Made by a program: the position numbers and the translations under genes. From an uncultured Pedobacter sp. (GTDB taxonomy: Bacteria; Bacteroidota; Bacteroidia; Sphingobacteriales; Sphingobacteriaceae): a stretch of 26,065 nucleotides of DNA. The DNA lies in NCBI GenBank assembly GCA_946478755.1, contig CAMLDJ010000049.1, positions 1 through 26,065 on the forward strand. Direction: 5' to 3'. Below, piece by piece: positions 8,388-15,908 of the stretch. How positions within the stretch are numbered: position 1 is the stretch's first letter; every line of letters starts with the position of its first letter. The notes beneath the pieces are model-generated. The model was not told the origin of the DNA and ran no database searches. It saw only the letters and a list, made by a program, of their open reading frames with translations.

Positions 8388-9623
8388 TTACCAGCGATAT
8401 TGTAACCTCACTGTAAATACATCATCCTTAAGGTCGTCGGTATATTCCGGTAATTGCGTAGGATCATTTACTACGTGTTCATTATAAACGGTTAATTTTA
8501 CTCTTGGATTGATCAGGCAAGCCACTCCATAACCCAGTGTATTAAACTTAATGTCAGCAGCGGTAGTATTGTTATCCGCACCGATCTCTTCCTCCTTAAT
8601 GTCCTTATTAGGGTCGTAAGAATCATAAGCCAGCAGTGCAGTAAACCTGCTTTTTAATATCTGTTGAGTGAACCATAAGTAATACCCAGAAAATTGTCTT
8701 AAGTATAAGTCTGTTGTTGGTTGAGCCGAAAAGCTCTGACTCGCGATCGGTCCTGTTATGCTTGACGAACTGGCTACACCTGGTTGTGTGCCGCCAATAT
8801 ATTCGGCTTTAAGTGAGGTGGTACCAAACCTGTTGTCATATTGCAATTGAAGGTTTCCCCCGTAATAATTGCGCTTTGCATACCAGTCTATATTGTCTGG
8901 ACTGGTGTTTTTAGTAAACCCGGCACTGGTGCCTGTGTAATAGCTTTCCGTATCACTGCGTACGTGGCCTTTATAAAAAGATCCGCCAAAGCCAAGGTGT
9001 AGTCTTTTATTAGCCAGGCTGTCGAACTTAAAACCTAAATTCCCTACAATGTCTTTTTTTGAGTCGTAGTCCCTTGAGGTGTGTCCGCTACCGTTAATCA
9101 CGGCTAGATCGGCGGTCAGAAAGTGGAAGATTTTATTGTCGGGCCTAAAAGTTACCATTGCACCTAAGTCTCGTTCCCTTGGCATTAATGTTTGAAATAC
9201 CCTGGCTCTCTCAGGGAAGTCCCTGTATCCCGATGAGTAAACGATAGAATAACCAAAAGGACGGTTAAACAGACCAGCCGTAAACAACAATGCTTTTGAG
9301 TTGGGTTGATGCAGTTGTATAAAAGCATCCATCAACTGAACTCCGTTTTGCGTACCATCAATTTGAAAAACAACACTTGAGTACTTGTCTGACCGGTCAA
9401 TTTTTAATCTTCCCCTTCTGATCATGAAACGCTCGCTCGAGTTTTTTGTGAAGTCGCCACCAGAAAAGGAAGAGATTCCTGCCGATTCAGCCCTTTGATA
9501 TTGTGTTTGCAAATAACCTGTAATGGCAATATCGTGCGTATCATAAGATGATGGAGCGTTATTGCTTTGAGCATAGGTATGGAGCGCACAAAAAAATAAA
9601 AAAGCTGACAGTATTCGTTTCAT
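8388..9623 (-). CDS. Outer-membrane porin, OprO/OprP (phosphate-selective porin) family
   Basis: The 411-residue protein begins with a signal peptide ([17 protein letters not shown], cleavage likely before Gln19). The mature part opens with [11 protein letters not shown] and [20 protein letters not shown], the RRGRL-type start of the OprO/P porin family. It then shows alternating amphipathic strands and ends in an aromatic residue (VRLQYRW), the usual outer-membrane barrel terminus. It would form a beta-barrel channel in the outer membrane. Anion or phosphate selectivity is a family label and is not proven by the sequence. It is the first gene of the minus-strand cluster and diverges from the small-protein/SulP module across a 196-bp gap. 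No full promoter motif was seen upstream. Confidence 0.87.
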   Translation of the reverse strand: MKRILSAFLFFCALHTYAQSNNAPSSYDTHDIAITGYLQTQYQRAESAGISSFSGGDFTKNSSERFMIRRGRLKIDRSDKYSSVVFQIDGTQNGVQLMDAFIQLHQPNSKALLFTAGLFNRPFGYSIVYSSGYRDFPERARVFQTLMPRERDLGAMVTFRPDNKIFHFLTADLAVINGSGHTSRDYDSKKDIVGNLGFKFDSLANKRLHLGFGGSFYKGHVRSDTESYYTGTSAGFTKNTSPDNIDWYAKRNYYGGNLQLQYDNRFGTTSLKAEYIGGTQPGVASSSSITGPIASQSFSAQPTTDLYLRQFSGYYLWFTQQILKSRFTALLAYDSYDPNKDIKEEEIGADNNTTAADIKFNTLGYGVACLINPRVKLTVYNEHVVNDPTQLPEYTDDLKDDVFTVRLQYRW

Positions 9624-9758
9624 AAAGGATAAAGTGTTTTAAGGCGACTAAATTACGCTTAATGCATCATTTTGTCTATATGGGGAATGGATTTAAAACA
9701 ATTTGAATGGATAATCTGTGTTTGATCACAACGAAGTTACATTTTTATTACATCAGAA

Positions 9759-9791
9759 TTTGCTATTTAGCCTATTTTGGCGTTATTTTTG
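9759..9791 (+). promoter_or_regulatory. Predicted Bacteroidota-type promoter for the small protein / SulP / carbonic anhydrase module
   Basis: TTTG at 9759-9762 and TATTTTTG at 9784-9791 match the -33 and TAnnTTTG -7 elements with a 21-base spacer, within the usual 19-21 range. Transcription would start near 9796-9798, about 22 bases before the ATG at 9820. Confidence 0.6.
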
Positions 9792-9819
9792 AAAAACTTT
9801 CGTTAAAAAATAAAGATAA

Positions 9820-10158
9820 ATGTTCCTGAGGAAATATCGCGTATTGATCATTATGGCCTTTCTCGGCATCTTTTCATCAAAGATGATCATTTCTGGCGCG
9901 CCGGTGTTTTTTAATCACATCGACAAGGACATTATGAATTCTGTTATTATGCAGATTGAAGTGGAGCATAGTGCAGATGGCGATCCTGGAAAAGTGAAAG
10001 TTAAGCTATGTGATTTTAAGGTTGATATGCATCATGATTATAGTTTTTCTGCCGTACTTAGTCATTTTGGTATAAATAATAGCTTTATTGACCACTTCAA
10101 ACGGCATGTTGATCCATTTCATCCTTCCGTACCGACGCCACCTCCTAACCGGTGCTAA
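9820..10158 (+). CDS. Small hypothetical exported or membrane-anchored histidine-rich protein
   Basis: I do not recognise this 112-residue protein. Residues 5-28 form a hydrophobic segment (RVLIIMAFLGIFSSKMIISGAP) that may be a signal peptide or an N-terminal anchor. The remainder is soluble, with eight histidines, including the pair in DMHHDYSF and a cluster in DHFKRHVDPFHP, and two cysteines, one of them the last residue after a proline-rich end (PTPPPNRC). Such a pattern could bind metal, but no known motif is matched. It has the best promoter of the region, and a hairpin with a short T-run separates it from the SulP gene. The layout suggests a short abundant transcript with partial read-through. 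The ORF has no overlap with other genes and a plausible start, so it is probably real. Confidence 0.6.
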   Translation: MFLRKYRVLIIMAFLGIFSSKMIISGAPVFFNHIDKDIMNSVIMQIEVEHSADGDPGKVKVKLCDFKVDMHHDYSFSAVLSHFGINNSFIDHFKRHVDPFHPSVPTPPPNRC

Positions 10159-10167
10159 TTTTTACAG

Positions 10168-10202
10168 CCTAGCTCCTCAATGGGGAGAACTGGGTAATTT
10201 TT
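10168..10202 (+). terminator. Attenuator-like hairpin between the small protein gene and the SulP gene
   Basis: The left arms CCTAG (10168-10172) and CTCCTC (10173-10178) pair with GGGGAG (10182-10187) and CTGGG (10190-10194). This gives an 11-bp stem with a two-base bulge, a three-base loop and two G-U pairs. A run of five T follows at 10198-10202. It lies 10 bp past the stop of the small gene and 32 bp before the SulP start. It could partly terminate transcription or protect the 3' end of a short mRNA. Confidence 0.5.
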
Positions 10203-10234
10203 AAAAATTAGTTACAACATTAAAACTTAGTTTT

Positions 10235-11839
10235 ATGCAAAGTGGAAACTCAATCTTCTCAAGATTGGATGTGAAGAAATATATATTAAAAAAGAATTTA
10301 AAGCGCGACTTACCCTCAAGTATAGTGGTGTTTTTAGTGGCATTGCCATTATGTTTGGGTATCGCGCTGGCGTCAGGCGCACCGCTATTTTCCGGCATTA
10401 TAACCGGTGTAATAGGGGGTATTGTAGTTGCCAGTTGCAGTGGCTCGCAATTAAGTGTTGCCGGTCCGGCGGCGGGCCTTACAGCTATTGTGTTAGGGGC
10501 CATCGGACAACTGGGCGGTTACCCAGTTTTTTTGCTTGCTGTTGTATTGGCAGGCGTAATGCAGCTTATTCTCGGCTTGTTAAAAGGGGGCACTATAGGC
10601 AATTACTTCCCTTCAAGTGTGATCGAAGGGATGCTGGCTGCTATTGGTCTAACGCTGATCCTGAAACAGTTACCGCACGCTCTGGGCGTTGATTCGGATT
10701 TTTTTGGTGATGAAAGTTTTTTTCAGCATGATAATGAGAATACTTTTTCTGCCATAGCCAATGCATTGAGTCATTTTGGACTGGCAGCAATTGTTATCAG
10801 TTCCCTTAGTATTGCTGTACTTATTTTCTGGCCGAGGTTTAAGAAATTAAGTATAATACCTGCCCCTTTAGTCGTAGTAGTTATTGGAACTTTACTGACT
10901 TTGGCCTTTCAAGGCACACCATATGCACTTGACGCGAAACAAATGGTTGAAATTCCTGTAGTAAATGGTTGGTCAGAGTTCCTGGGTTTGTTTACAACAC
11001 CAGATTTCTCTGCCATATCAAATGGTAAAGTTTGGATAGTGGCGGCAACAATAGCTGTTGTTGCCAGTCTGGAGACACTTTTAAGTATTGAGGCTATAGA
11101 TAAGATAGACCCTATAAAAAGGGTCTCGCCGACAAATAGGGAGCTAATGGCACAGGGTACAGGTAACATTGTCAGCGGATTGGTTGGCGGACTACCTATG
11201 ACATCGGTGATTGTCCGTAGTTCTGCCAATGTAAACGCAGGTGGACGGACCAAAATGTCGGCCATTTTTCACGGCTGTTGGTTACTTTTATCGCTGCTTT
11301 TTATTCCGGGGCTGATAAATATGATACCTTTGGCTTGTTTAGCTGCTATATTATTGGTAACCGGTTATAAACTTGCAAGAGTGGCATTATTTAAGCACAT
11401 GTATCAAAAGGGATGGGACCAGTTTATTCCATTTGTGGTCACGATTATCGCTGTATTGCTTACTGACCTTTTAAAAGGCGTTGCAGTGGGCATGCTGCTT
11501 TCTGTCTTTTATCTGCTGCGTACGAATATGCGCAATCCATATTTCTATAAAATTCAGGAAGAAGGAAACAAAAAGAACATCAGAATTAAGCTTGCGGAAG
11601 AAGTATCTTTCCTTAATAAGGCTGCTATACAAGTAATGCTTAATCAAATACCGACGGAGACCAACGTGGTTATTGATGGTACTAATTCCCGGTATATAGA
11701 TCCCGATGTCTTAGAAACTATATTCAATTATAAACATAATGCCTACACGAAGGGTATTATTGTGACACTTGAAAACATCAAAGAGCAGTATATCGTGCCG
11801 AAATTAAATAATAAAGTTATTGAAGAAATTAATAGTTAA
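10235..11839 (+). CDS. SulP family anion transporter with C-terminal STAS-like region, probable bicarbonate transporter
   Basis: The 534-residue protein has a short cytosolic N-terminus and then LPSSIVVFLVALPLCLGIALASGAP, the SulP signature at the first membrane helices. About 10-14 membrane segments follow, with conserved SQLSVAGPAAGLTAIV, FPSSVIEGMLAAIG, VASLETLLSIEAIDKIDP and GLVGGLPMTSVIVRSSANVNAG. The last 100 residues (LAEEVSFLNKAAIQ...TNVVIDGTNSRYIDPDVLETI) resemble a STAS domain. SulP proteins carry sulfate, bicarbonate or other anions. The carbonic anhydrase gene 12 bp downstream makes bicarbonate the most likely substrate, as in other SulP/carbonic anhydrase pairs, but this is inference. 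The ATG at 10235 fits the family N-terminus. Confidence 0.9.
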   Translation: MQSGNSIFSRLDVKKYILKKNLKRDLPSSIVVFLVALPLCLGIALASGAPLFSGIITGVIGGIVVASCSGSQLSVAGPAAGLTAIVLGAIGQLGGYPVFLLAVVLAGVMQLILGLLKGGTIGNYFPSSVIEGMLAAIGLTLILKQLPHALGVDSDFFGDESFFQHDNENTFSAIANALSHFGLAAIVISSLSIAVLIFWPRFKKLSIIPAPLVVVVIGTLLTLAFQGTPYALDAKQMVEIPVVNGWSEFLGLFTTPDFSAISNGKVWIVAATIAVVASLETLLSIEAIDKIDPIKRVSPTNRELMAQGTGNIVSGLVGGLPMTSVIVRSSANVNAGGRTKMSAIFHGCWLLLSLLFIPGLINMIPLACLAAILLVTGYKLARVALFKHMYQKGWDQFIPFVVTIIAVLLTDLLKGVAVGMLLSVFYLLRTNMRNPYFYKIQEEGNKKNIRIKLAEEVSFLNKAAIQVMLNQIPTETNVVIDGTNSRYIDPDVLETIFNYKHNAYTKGIIVTLENIKEQYIVPKLNNKVIEEINS

Positions 11840-11851
11840 ATTTAGATTATT

Positions 11852-12523
11852 ATGTGCGCAAAATTAGAAAAACAGACTACAGATCAGATCACGTACGAAG
11901 GTTTGCTAAAAGGAAATAAAGATTGGGTTGCGGAAATGCTTCAGGAAGATCCTTCTTTTTTTGATAAACTTTCTGCAGGTCAGGCCCCTCCTGTACTTTG
12001 GATCGGCTGTTCAGATAGCCGTGTTCCGGCCAATCAGATCACCAATACCAACCCGGGCGATATCTTTGTTCACCGGAACATTGCCAATGTGGTTACCCAC
12101 ACCGATATGAACCTGCTAAGTGTACTTGACTATTCCGTAAATGTACTTAAGGTGAAGCATGTTATCGTTTGCGGTCATTATGGCTGTGGGGGTGTGAATG
12201 CGGCTTTGGGCGACAGTCAGGTTGGCCTGATCGACAATTGGTTAAGAAACATAAAAGATGTCTACCGCATGCACGACCGTGAAATGTCAACCATTAAAGA
12301 TCCTGCCCGCAGGTCTGACCGGCTGGTGGAACTCAACGCCATAGAAAGTGCAGCAAACGTGGTGAGTACGTCTATCATACAGAATGCATGGGCGGCCGGG
12401 CAGGAGCTCTCCGTACACGCCTGGGTGTACAGTTTGAAAACAGGTTTAATTACCGATTTAAAAGTAAGTGCCTCAAATGCCAATGAAATTTCACCGGTCT
12501 TCAAAATGAAGACAGGAAAATAA
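11852..12523 (+). CDS. Beta-class carbonic anhydrase
   Basis: The 223-residue enzyme interconverts CO2 and bicarbonate using zinc. The zinc ligands are visible: Cys in WIGCSDSRVPA (with the Asp-Arg catalytic dyad of CSDSR near residues 53-57) and His and Cys in VCGHYGCGGV (near residues 107-116). The HRNIANVV and LSVLDYSVNVLKVKHV segments are family-typical. Length is normal for cytosolic beta-carbonic anhydrases of the CynT/Can type, with no signal peptide. It follows the SulP gene by 12 bp in the same direction, so the pair probably supplies or equilibrates bicarbonate, for example for carboxylases; a cytosolic anhydrase would turn imported bicarbonate into a CO2 equilibrium or trap CO2. 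The transcript probably ends at the hairpin at 12615-12660. Confidence 0.95.
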   Translation: MCAKLEKQTTDQITYEGLLKGNKDWVAEMLQEDPSFFDKLSAGQAPPVLWIGCSDSRVPANQITNTNPGDIFVHRNIANVVTHTDMNLLSVLDYSVNVLKVKHVIVCGHYGCGGVNAALGDSQVGLIDNWLRNIKDVYRMHDREMSTIKDPARRSDRLVELNAIESAANVVSTSIIQNAWAAGQELSVHAWVYSLKTGLITDLKVSASNANEISPVFKMKTGK

Positions 12524-12530
12524 CGATTCC

Positions 12531-12587
12531 CTTCGTTGCCGGACAGTCTTCTAATTTTTCCCTGGTGGAAAACTGGGAAAAGCGAAG
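12531..12587. repeat. Stem-loop A in the gap after carbonic anhydrase, resembling stem-loop B at 13036-13083
   Basis: CTTCG (12531-12535) can pair with CGAAG (12583-12587), enclosing TTTTCCC / GGGAAAA (12556-12562 with 12575-12581). An alternative inner hairpin TTTTCC / GGAAAA (12556-12561 with 12567-12572) excludes the second pairing. The 8-mers TTTTTCCC and GGAAAACT, and a nearby CGAAG, recur in the same order in stem-loop B. This may be a degenerate repeat or chance AT-rich structure. Confidence 0.3.
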
Positions 12588-12614
12588 CAGTCTGCGACAA
12601 AATACATTCTTTCT

Positions 12615-12660
12615 AAAAAAGCAGGAAGACCAGGCATCATGCTTGAGCCCCTGCTTTTTT
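12615..12660. terminator. Rho-independent terminator after carbonic anhydrase, symmetric enough to work on both strands
   Basis: AAAAAAGCAGG (12615-12625) pairs with CCTGCTTTTTT (12650-12660). An inner stem CAGGCA / TGCTTG (12631-12636 with 12640-12645) closes the loop. The run of T at the right end terminates plus-strand transcripts, and the run of A at the left serves the minus strand. It lies 91 bp past the carbonic anhydrase stop and directly abuts the end of the questionable minus-strand ORF at 12660. Confidence 0.8.
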
Positions 12661-12902
12661 TATGCCATCATTTTTTCGATGCAGTAATGTGTGGTGTAGC
12701 ACTGTCTGTTGGGGCGGTCAACTCCCCTGGTTCGGGGCTGAGTAAGCCGAAAGAAGTCGTAATAAATCCGCGAATCTTCCGTATTTAATCCGGGTGATGT
12801 GTTTTGTTTAGTATCAGCTTTAGACGCTTTGGACAGAATGTCACGTCCTGATTTAGCTATACGCCATGTCCGATACTGGAAATGGTTTAGAGCGTACCAC
12901 AA
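12660..12902 (-). CDS. Questionable small ORF, hypothetical
   Basis: This 80-residue frame opens with ATG at 12902 and stops directly at the bidirectional terminator. The product is basic and polar, with several Arg and Tyr residues and two Cys near the C-terminus (RQCYTTHYCIEK), and has no signal peptide, membrane helix or motif that I recognise. It is the longest frame in an otherwise gene-poor gap. Its tidy position next to a terminator that would suit it is the only positive evidence. It may be a relic or chance ORF, as the flanking sequence holds several palindromes. Confidence 0.2.
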   Translation of the reverse strand: MWYALNHFQYRTWRIAKSGRDILSKASKADTKQNTSPGLNTEDSRIYYDFFRLTQPRTRGVDRPNRQCYTTHYCIEKMMA

Positions 12903-12954
12903 TCACATAATGTGTATATCGAAGTGAAGCATTGTGGCGTCATGAATAGATCTA

Positions 12955-12994
12955 TAAAAAGCAAGGCGATTAGGCACAATGCCTAATCGCCTTG
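12955..12994 (-). terminator. Rho-independent terminator of pruA
   Basis: A perfect 15-bp inverted repeat (12962-12976 with 12980-12994, loop CAA) reads on the minus strand as a GC-rich stem followed by CUUUUUAU. On the plus strand there is no T-run after the stem, so it is directed to minus-strand transcripts. It lies about 97 bp past the pruA stop. Confidence 0.85.
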
Positions 12995-13035
12995 GTGTCA
13001 GAAAAATTAGCTTCTCTGAGGCGACTTCGCGTTCT

Positions 13036-13083
13036 TTTAGTTTTTCCCGCTAAGGGAAAACTAAATTAATGCCGACGCCGAAG
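13036..13083. repeat. Stem-loop B just past the pruA stop, resembling stem-loop A
   Basis: TTTAGTTTTTCCC (13036-13048) pairs with GGGAAAACTAAA (13054-13065) with a one-base bulge, giving a 12-bp stem with a 5-base loop. It shares TTTTTCCC, then GGAAAACT, then CGAAG with stem-loop A some 486 bp away, in the same orientation. Outer bases TTCTCTGAGGCG (about 13012-13023) can pair with CGCCGAAGAGAA (about 13076-13087) with mismatches. In minus-strand RNA it lies between the pruA stop and its terminator. Confidence 0.35.
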
Positions 13084-13090
13084 AGAACGG

Positions 13091-14731
13091 TTATTTTTCC
13101 CCTTGTGTTAAAAAAGGATACCTATAATCTTTCGGCATATCAAAAGTTTCTTTGATTGCACGCGGAGAAACCCAGCGTAAAAGGTTAATCATTGATCCGG
13201 CTTTATCATTTGTTCCCGAGCCCCTGGCGCCACCAAAAGGCTGCTGTCCTACCACGGCCCCTGTACATTTGTCATTAATGTAAAAATTTCCCGCGGCGTT
13301 TCTTAACGCATGTGATGCTTTCTCAATCGCATAACGATCCCTGGCGATTACTGCACCAGTCAGGGCATAAATTGAAGTGGTATCAATAATATTCAATACT
13401 TTATCAAAGTCTGCATCCTCGTAAACGTAAATGGTTAATACAGGGCCAAAAAGCTCCTCACACATCGTGGTATACATTGGGTCGCCTACCACCAGAACTG
13501 TAGGCTCAATGAAATATCCTTTGCTTTTATCGTAGTTTCCGCCGGCAATCATCTCCACAGATTTATCTTGTTTAGCTTCGTCAATATATTTAGCTAATTT
13601 ATCAAAGGAGTTCTCGTCAATTACTGCATTAATGAAATTGCTGAAATCTTCAGCGCCACCCATTTTGAACGTAGCCAGATCGCGCAGCATATACTCTTTT
13701 ACTTTAGGCCAAATGCTTTTAGCAACATAAACACGTGAAGCGGCAGAACATTTTTGTCCCTGATATTCGAATGCGCCACGGATAATCGCTGTACTTGAAG
13801 CTTCAGCTTCAGCAGATCCGTGTACAAGAATAAAATCTTTACCGCCGGTTTCACCAACAATACGCGGATAGGTCTTGAATTGATGAATGTTGTTGCCAAT
13901 GGTTTTCCAGATATTCTGGAAAACACCAGTAGAGCCGGTAAAGTGAATGCCTGCAAAGTCGGGATGACTAAAGATGACATCGCCGGCATCTGGCCCTGAA
14001 ACGTAAACCAGGTTGATGACGCCGTCTGGTAAGCCTGCTTCTTTAAAAATCTGCATTAATACATTGGCGGCATATATCTGTGTGTTTGCCGGTTTCCATA
14101 CCACAACATTGCCCATCATGGCTGCCGAAGTAGGCAGGTTGCCTGCGATAGCTGTAAAATTAAACGGGGTTAGTGCAAATACAAAGCCTTCAAGCGGGCG
14201 CTGTTCCACCCGGTTCCAGGAGCCTTTCGGAGAAACAGGTGGTTGTTGTTTGTAAATATCGGCCATATAGCTTACGTTAAAACGTAGGAAATCGATCAGC
14301 TCACAGGCCGAATCAATTTCTGCCTGGTAAGCATTTTTTGACTGCCCAAGCATCGTTGCAGCATTTAATTTATAGCGATATGGTCCGGAGATAAGATCCG
14401 CAACTTTTAAAAATATGGCAGCACGATGTTCCCAGGCCAGATTTTCCCAGTTGGCTTTCGCAGCCAAAGCTGCATCGATTGCCTGTATTACGTGAGTCTT
14501 TTCGCCCTTGCTATATTGTCCTAGAATATGTTGATGATCATGAGGAGGAGTAACCTTTCCTTTATTGTCTGTATGAACTTCCTTGCCTGCTATATGCATT
14601 GGTATCTCAATCTGTGCAGCACGGGCATCGGCAATAGCTGCCATTAAAAGTTCACGTTCTTTACTTCCCGGAGCGTAACCCTGAATGGGTTCGTTAACCG
14701 GGACAGGTACGTTAAAAAATCCTTTAAGCAT
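13091..14731 (-). CDS. pruA: L-glutamate gamma-semialdehyde dehydrogenase (1-pyrroline-5-carboxylate dehydrogenase)
   Basis: This 546-residue enzyme oxidises glutamate-5-semialdehyde (from 1-pyrroline-5-carboxylate) to glutamate with NAD+, the second step of proline catabolism. Aldehyde dehydrogenase landmarks are all present: TPFNFTAIAGNLP (catalytic Asn), WKPANTQ (cofactor binding), FTGSTGVF, GETGGKDF (general-base Glu), EYQGQKCSAASR (nucleophile Cys) and EELFGPVLT. The N-terminal FFNVPVPVNEPIQGYAPGS start and the length match the stand-alone long form (P5CDH class, about 540 residues), not the bifunctional PutA. No proline dehydrogenase gene is adjacent, so the pathway partner lies elsewhere. 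It is monocistronic: the nearest upstream gene, lpxK, is divergent. Its terminator is about 97 bp past the stop. Secure identification. Confidence 0.96.
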   Translation of the reverse strand: MLKGFFNVPVPVNEPIQGYAPGSKERELLMAAIADARAAQIEIPMHIAGKEVHTDNKGKVTPPHDHQHILGQYSKGEKTHVIQAIDAALAAKANWENLAWEHRAAIFLKVADLISGPYRYKLNAATMLGQSKNAYQAEIDSACELIDFLRFNVSYMADIYKQQPPVSPKGSWNRVEQRPLEGFVFALTPFNFTAIAGNLPTSAAMMGNVVVWKPANTQIYAANVLMQIFKEAGLPDGVINLVYVSGPDAGDVIFSHPDFAGIHFTGSTGVFQNIWKTIGNNIHQFKTYPRIVGETGGKDFILVHGSAEAEASSTAIIRGAFEYQGQKCSAASRVYVAKSIWPKVKEYMLRDLATFKMGGAEDFSNFINAVIDENSFDKLAKYIDEAKQDKSVEMIAGGNYDKSKGYFIEPTVLVVGDPMYTTMCEELFGPVLTIYVYEDADFDKVLNIIDTTSIYALTGAVIARDRYAIEKASHALRNAAGNFYINDKCTGAVVGQQPFGGARGSGTNDKAGSMINLLRWVSPRAIKETFDMPKDYRYPFLTQGEK

Positions 14732-14751
14732 GTTATAATAAGTTGTTTCTG

Positions 14752-14759
14752 CAAAGGTA
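14752..14759 (-). promoter_or_regulatory. Possible -7 element for pruA
   Basis: On the minus strand TACCTTTG (14759-14752) fits the TAnnTTTG element fully and lies 21 bases before the pruA ATG. No TTG-type -33 element is found at 19-21 bases upstream, so the call is tentative. Confidence 0.35.
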
Positions 14760-14828
14760 AGGTTTTATTTTCTTACCCTGGTAGTGCTCATTCTGCATTA
14801 TCTTGATACAATGCGCGGTAATAATTCC

Positions 14829-14836
14829 TATTTTTG
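14829..14836 (+). promoter_or_regulatory. Possible -7 element for the lpxK operon
   Basis: TATTTTTG fits TAnnTTTG, 10 bases before the lpxK ATG. The nearest TTG (14803-14805) is 23 bases upstream, slightly beyond normal spacing. If used, the leader would be only a few bases long. Confidence 0.35.
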
Positions 14837-14846
14837 AAACCTAAGC

Positions 14847-15908
14847 ATGATTAAATATCTGAGATTATTTTTATATCCTTTTTCTATCCTCTATGGGACG
14901 GTTATGGTATTGAGGAATAAATTGTATGACCTTGGCTTGTTTAAATCCACACACTTTGATATTCCTGTAATCTGCGTGGGTAATTTGGTCGTAGGCGGCG
15001 CCGGTAAAAGCCCGGTAACGGAATATCTTGTTCATTTACTCGCTGGGCACAAAATCGCCATACTAAGCAGGGGCTATGGCCGTCGAACCAAAGGTTTTAT
15101 ACTGGCCGATGAGACAGCTACGGCGCAAACCATAGGGGATGAGCCGATGCAGTTTTATAACAAGTTTCCGCAGGTAACGGTGGCGGTATGCGAAGACAGG
15201 GTTAAGGGAATTGAGCTGTTGAAGGAAAGTCACGACCTCATCCTAATGGACGATGCTTATCAGCACCGCAGTGTACAGCCCGGCTTCAGTATTTTACTTT
15301 TCGAATATCAAAAGTTGTTAAAACAGCAGTTCCTGTTACCGGCGGGAAATTTACGCGAGCCTTTTAACGGGTATAAAAGGGCACATGCAGTGCTTGTGAC
15401 TAAAGCTCCTGTAAATTTATCGGCTCCTGAAAGATTAAAATGTACCCGGAAATTCGATGAAAGGTATGGTCCTGAGCTGGCATTCTCTTTCCTTACTTAT
15501 GGGCGTTTAAGACATCTGTTTTCCAGGCAGGAGCAGCCTTATGAGGCAATCACTAATGATACCTCTATTGTTTTGCTTACCGGCATTGCCAATCCTTTGC
15601 CTTTATTGACCCATTTGAAGAAATATTCGCAGAATATCGATCACCATGATTATCCCGATCATCATCAATTTAGCCGAAAGAACATTGAACAGCTGATCAG
15701 GTCTTTTAACCGCAATAGCGGAAAAGAAAAGATCATAATAACAACAGAAAAAGATGCGCAACGTTTATTAGATGTTACATTCAAAGAATTACTGCTAAAT
15801 TTACCAGTCTTTTATTTGCCAATAAAAATTGACTTACAGAAGGAAGATAAAGCTACATTTGATCAAAAGATTTTAAACTATGTTTCAGGCACTACACGAA
15901 ACCGTTGA
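14847..15908 (+). CDS. lpxK: Tetraacyldisaccharide 4'-kinase (lipid A biosynthesis)
   Basis: LpxK phosphorylates the 4' position of the tetraacylated disaccharide-1-phosphate to give lipid IVA, at the cytosolic face of the inner membrane. The 353-residue protein has an N-terminal hydrophobic helix (LRLFLYPFSILYGTVMVLR), the Walker A loop GNLVVGGAGKSP (residues about 45-56), LSRGYGRR, GDEPMQF, the LILMDDAYQHRSV segment and LPAGNLREP, all in family order. It is the first gene of an operon and overlaps the following phosphorylase gene by 29 bp, in another frame. Presence of LpxK supports a Gram-negative cell with lipopolysaccharide. Secure. Confidence 0.96.
   Translation: MIKYLRLFLYPFSILYGTVMVLRNKLYDLGLFKSTHFDIPVICVGNLVVGGAGKSPVTEYLVHLLAGHKIAILSRGYGRRTKGFILADETATAQTIGDEPMQFYNKFPQVTVAVCEDRVKGIELLKESHDLILMDDAYQHRSVQPGFSILLFEYQKLLKQQFLLPAGNLREPFNGYKRAHAVLVTKAPVNLSAPERLKCTRKFDERYGPELAFSFLTYGRLRHLFSRQEQPYEAITNDTSIVLLTGIANPLPLLTHLKKYSQNIDHHDYPDHHQFSRKNIEQLIRSFNRNSGKEKIIITTEKDAQRLLDVTFKELLLNLPVFYLPIKIDLQKEDKATFDQKILNYVSGTTRNR

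Larger units (their letters stand above)
12524..13090. other. 567-bp region without a confident gene, rich in inverted repeats
   Basis: Between the convergent carbonic anhydrase and pruA genes this stretch holds stem-loop A, the carbonic anhydrase terminator, a doubtful 80-residue ORF, short palindromes (CACATAATGTG at 12905-12915, ATAGATCTAT at 12946-12955), the pruA terminator and stem-loop B. I see no tRNA, transposase or known RNA family. Two convergent genes need little more than one or two terminators, so the extra structure and length are unexplained. Confidence 0.6.

Noticed and set aside
10909..11265. 118-residue minus-strand ORF inside the SulP gene
   Set aside because: It is antisense to conserved SulP sequence and has no recognisable feature.
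12524..13090. Insertion sequence or CRISPR array in the structured gap
   Set aside because: No transposase-like product, no paired terminal inverted repeats and no regularly spaced identical repeats could be seen; only isolated stem-loops.
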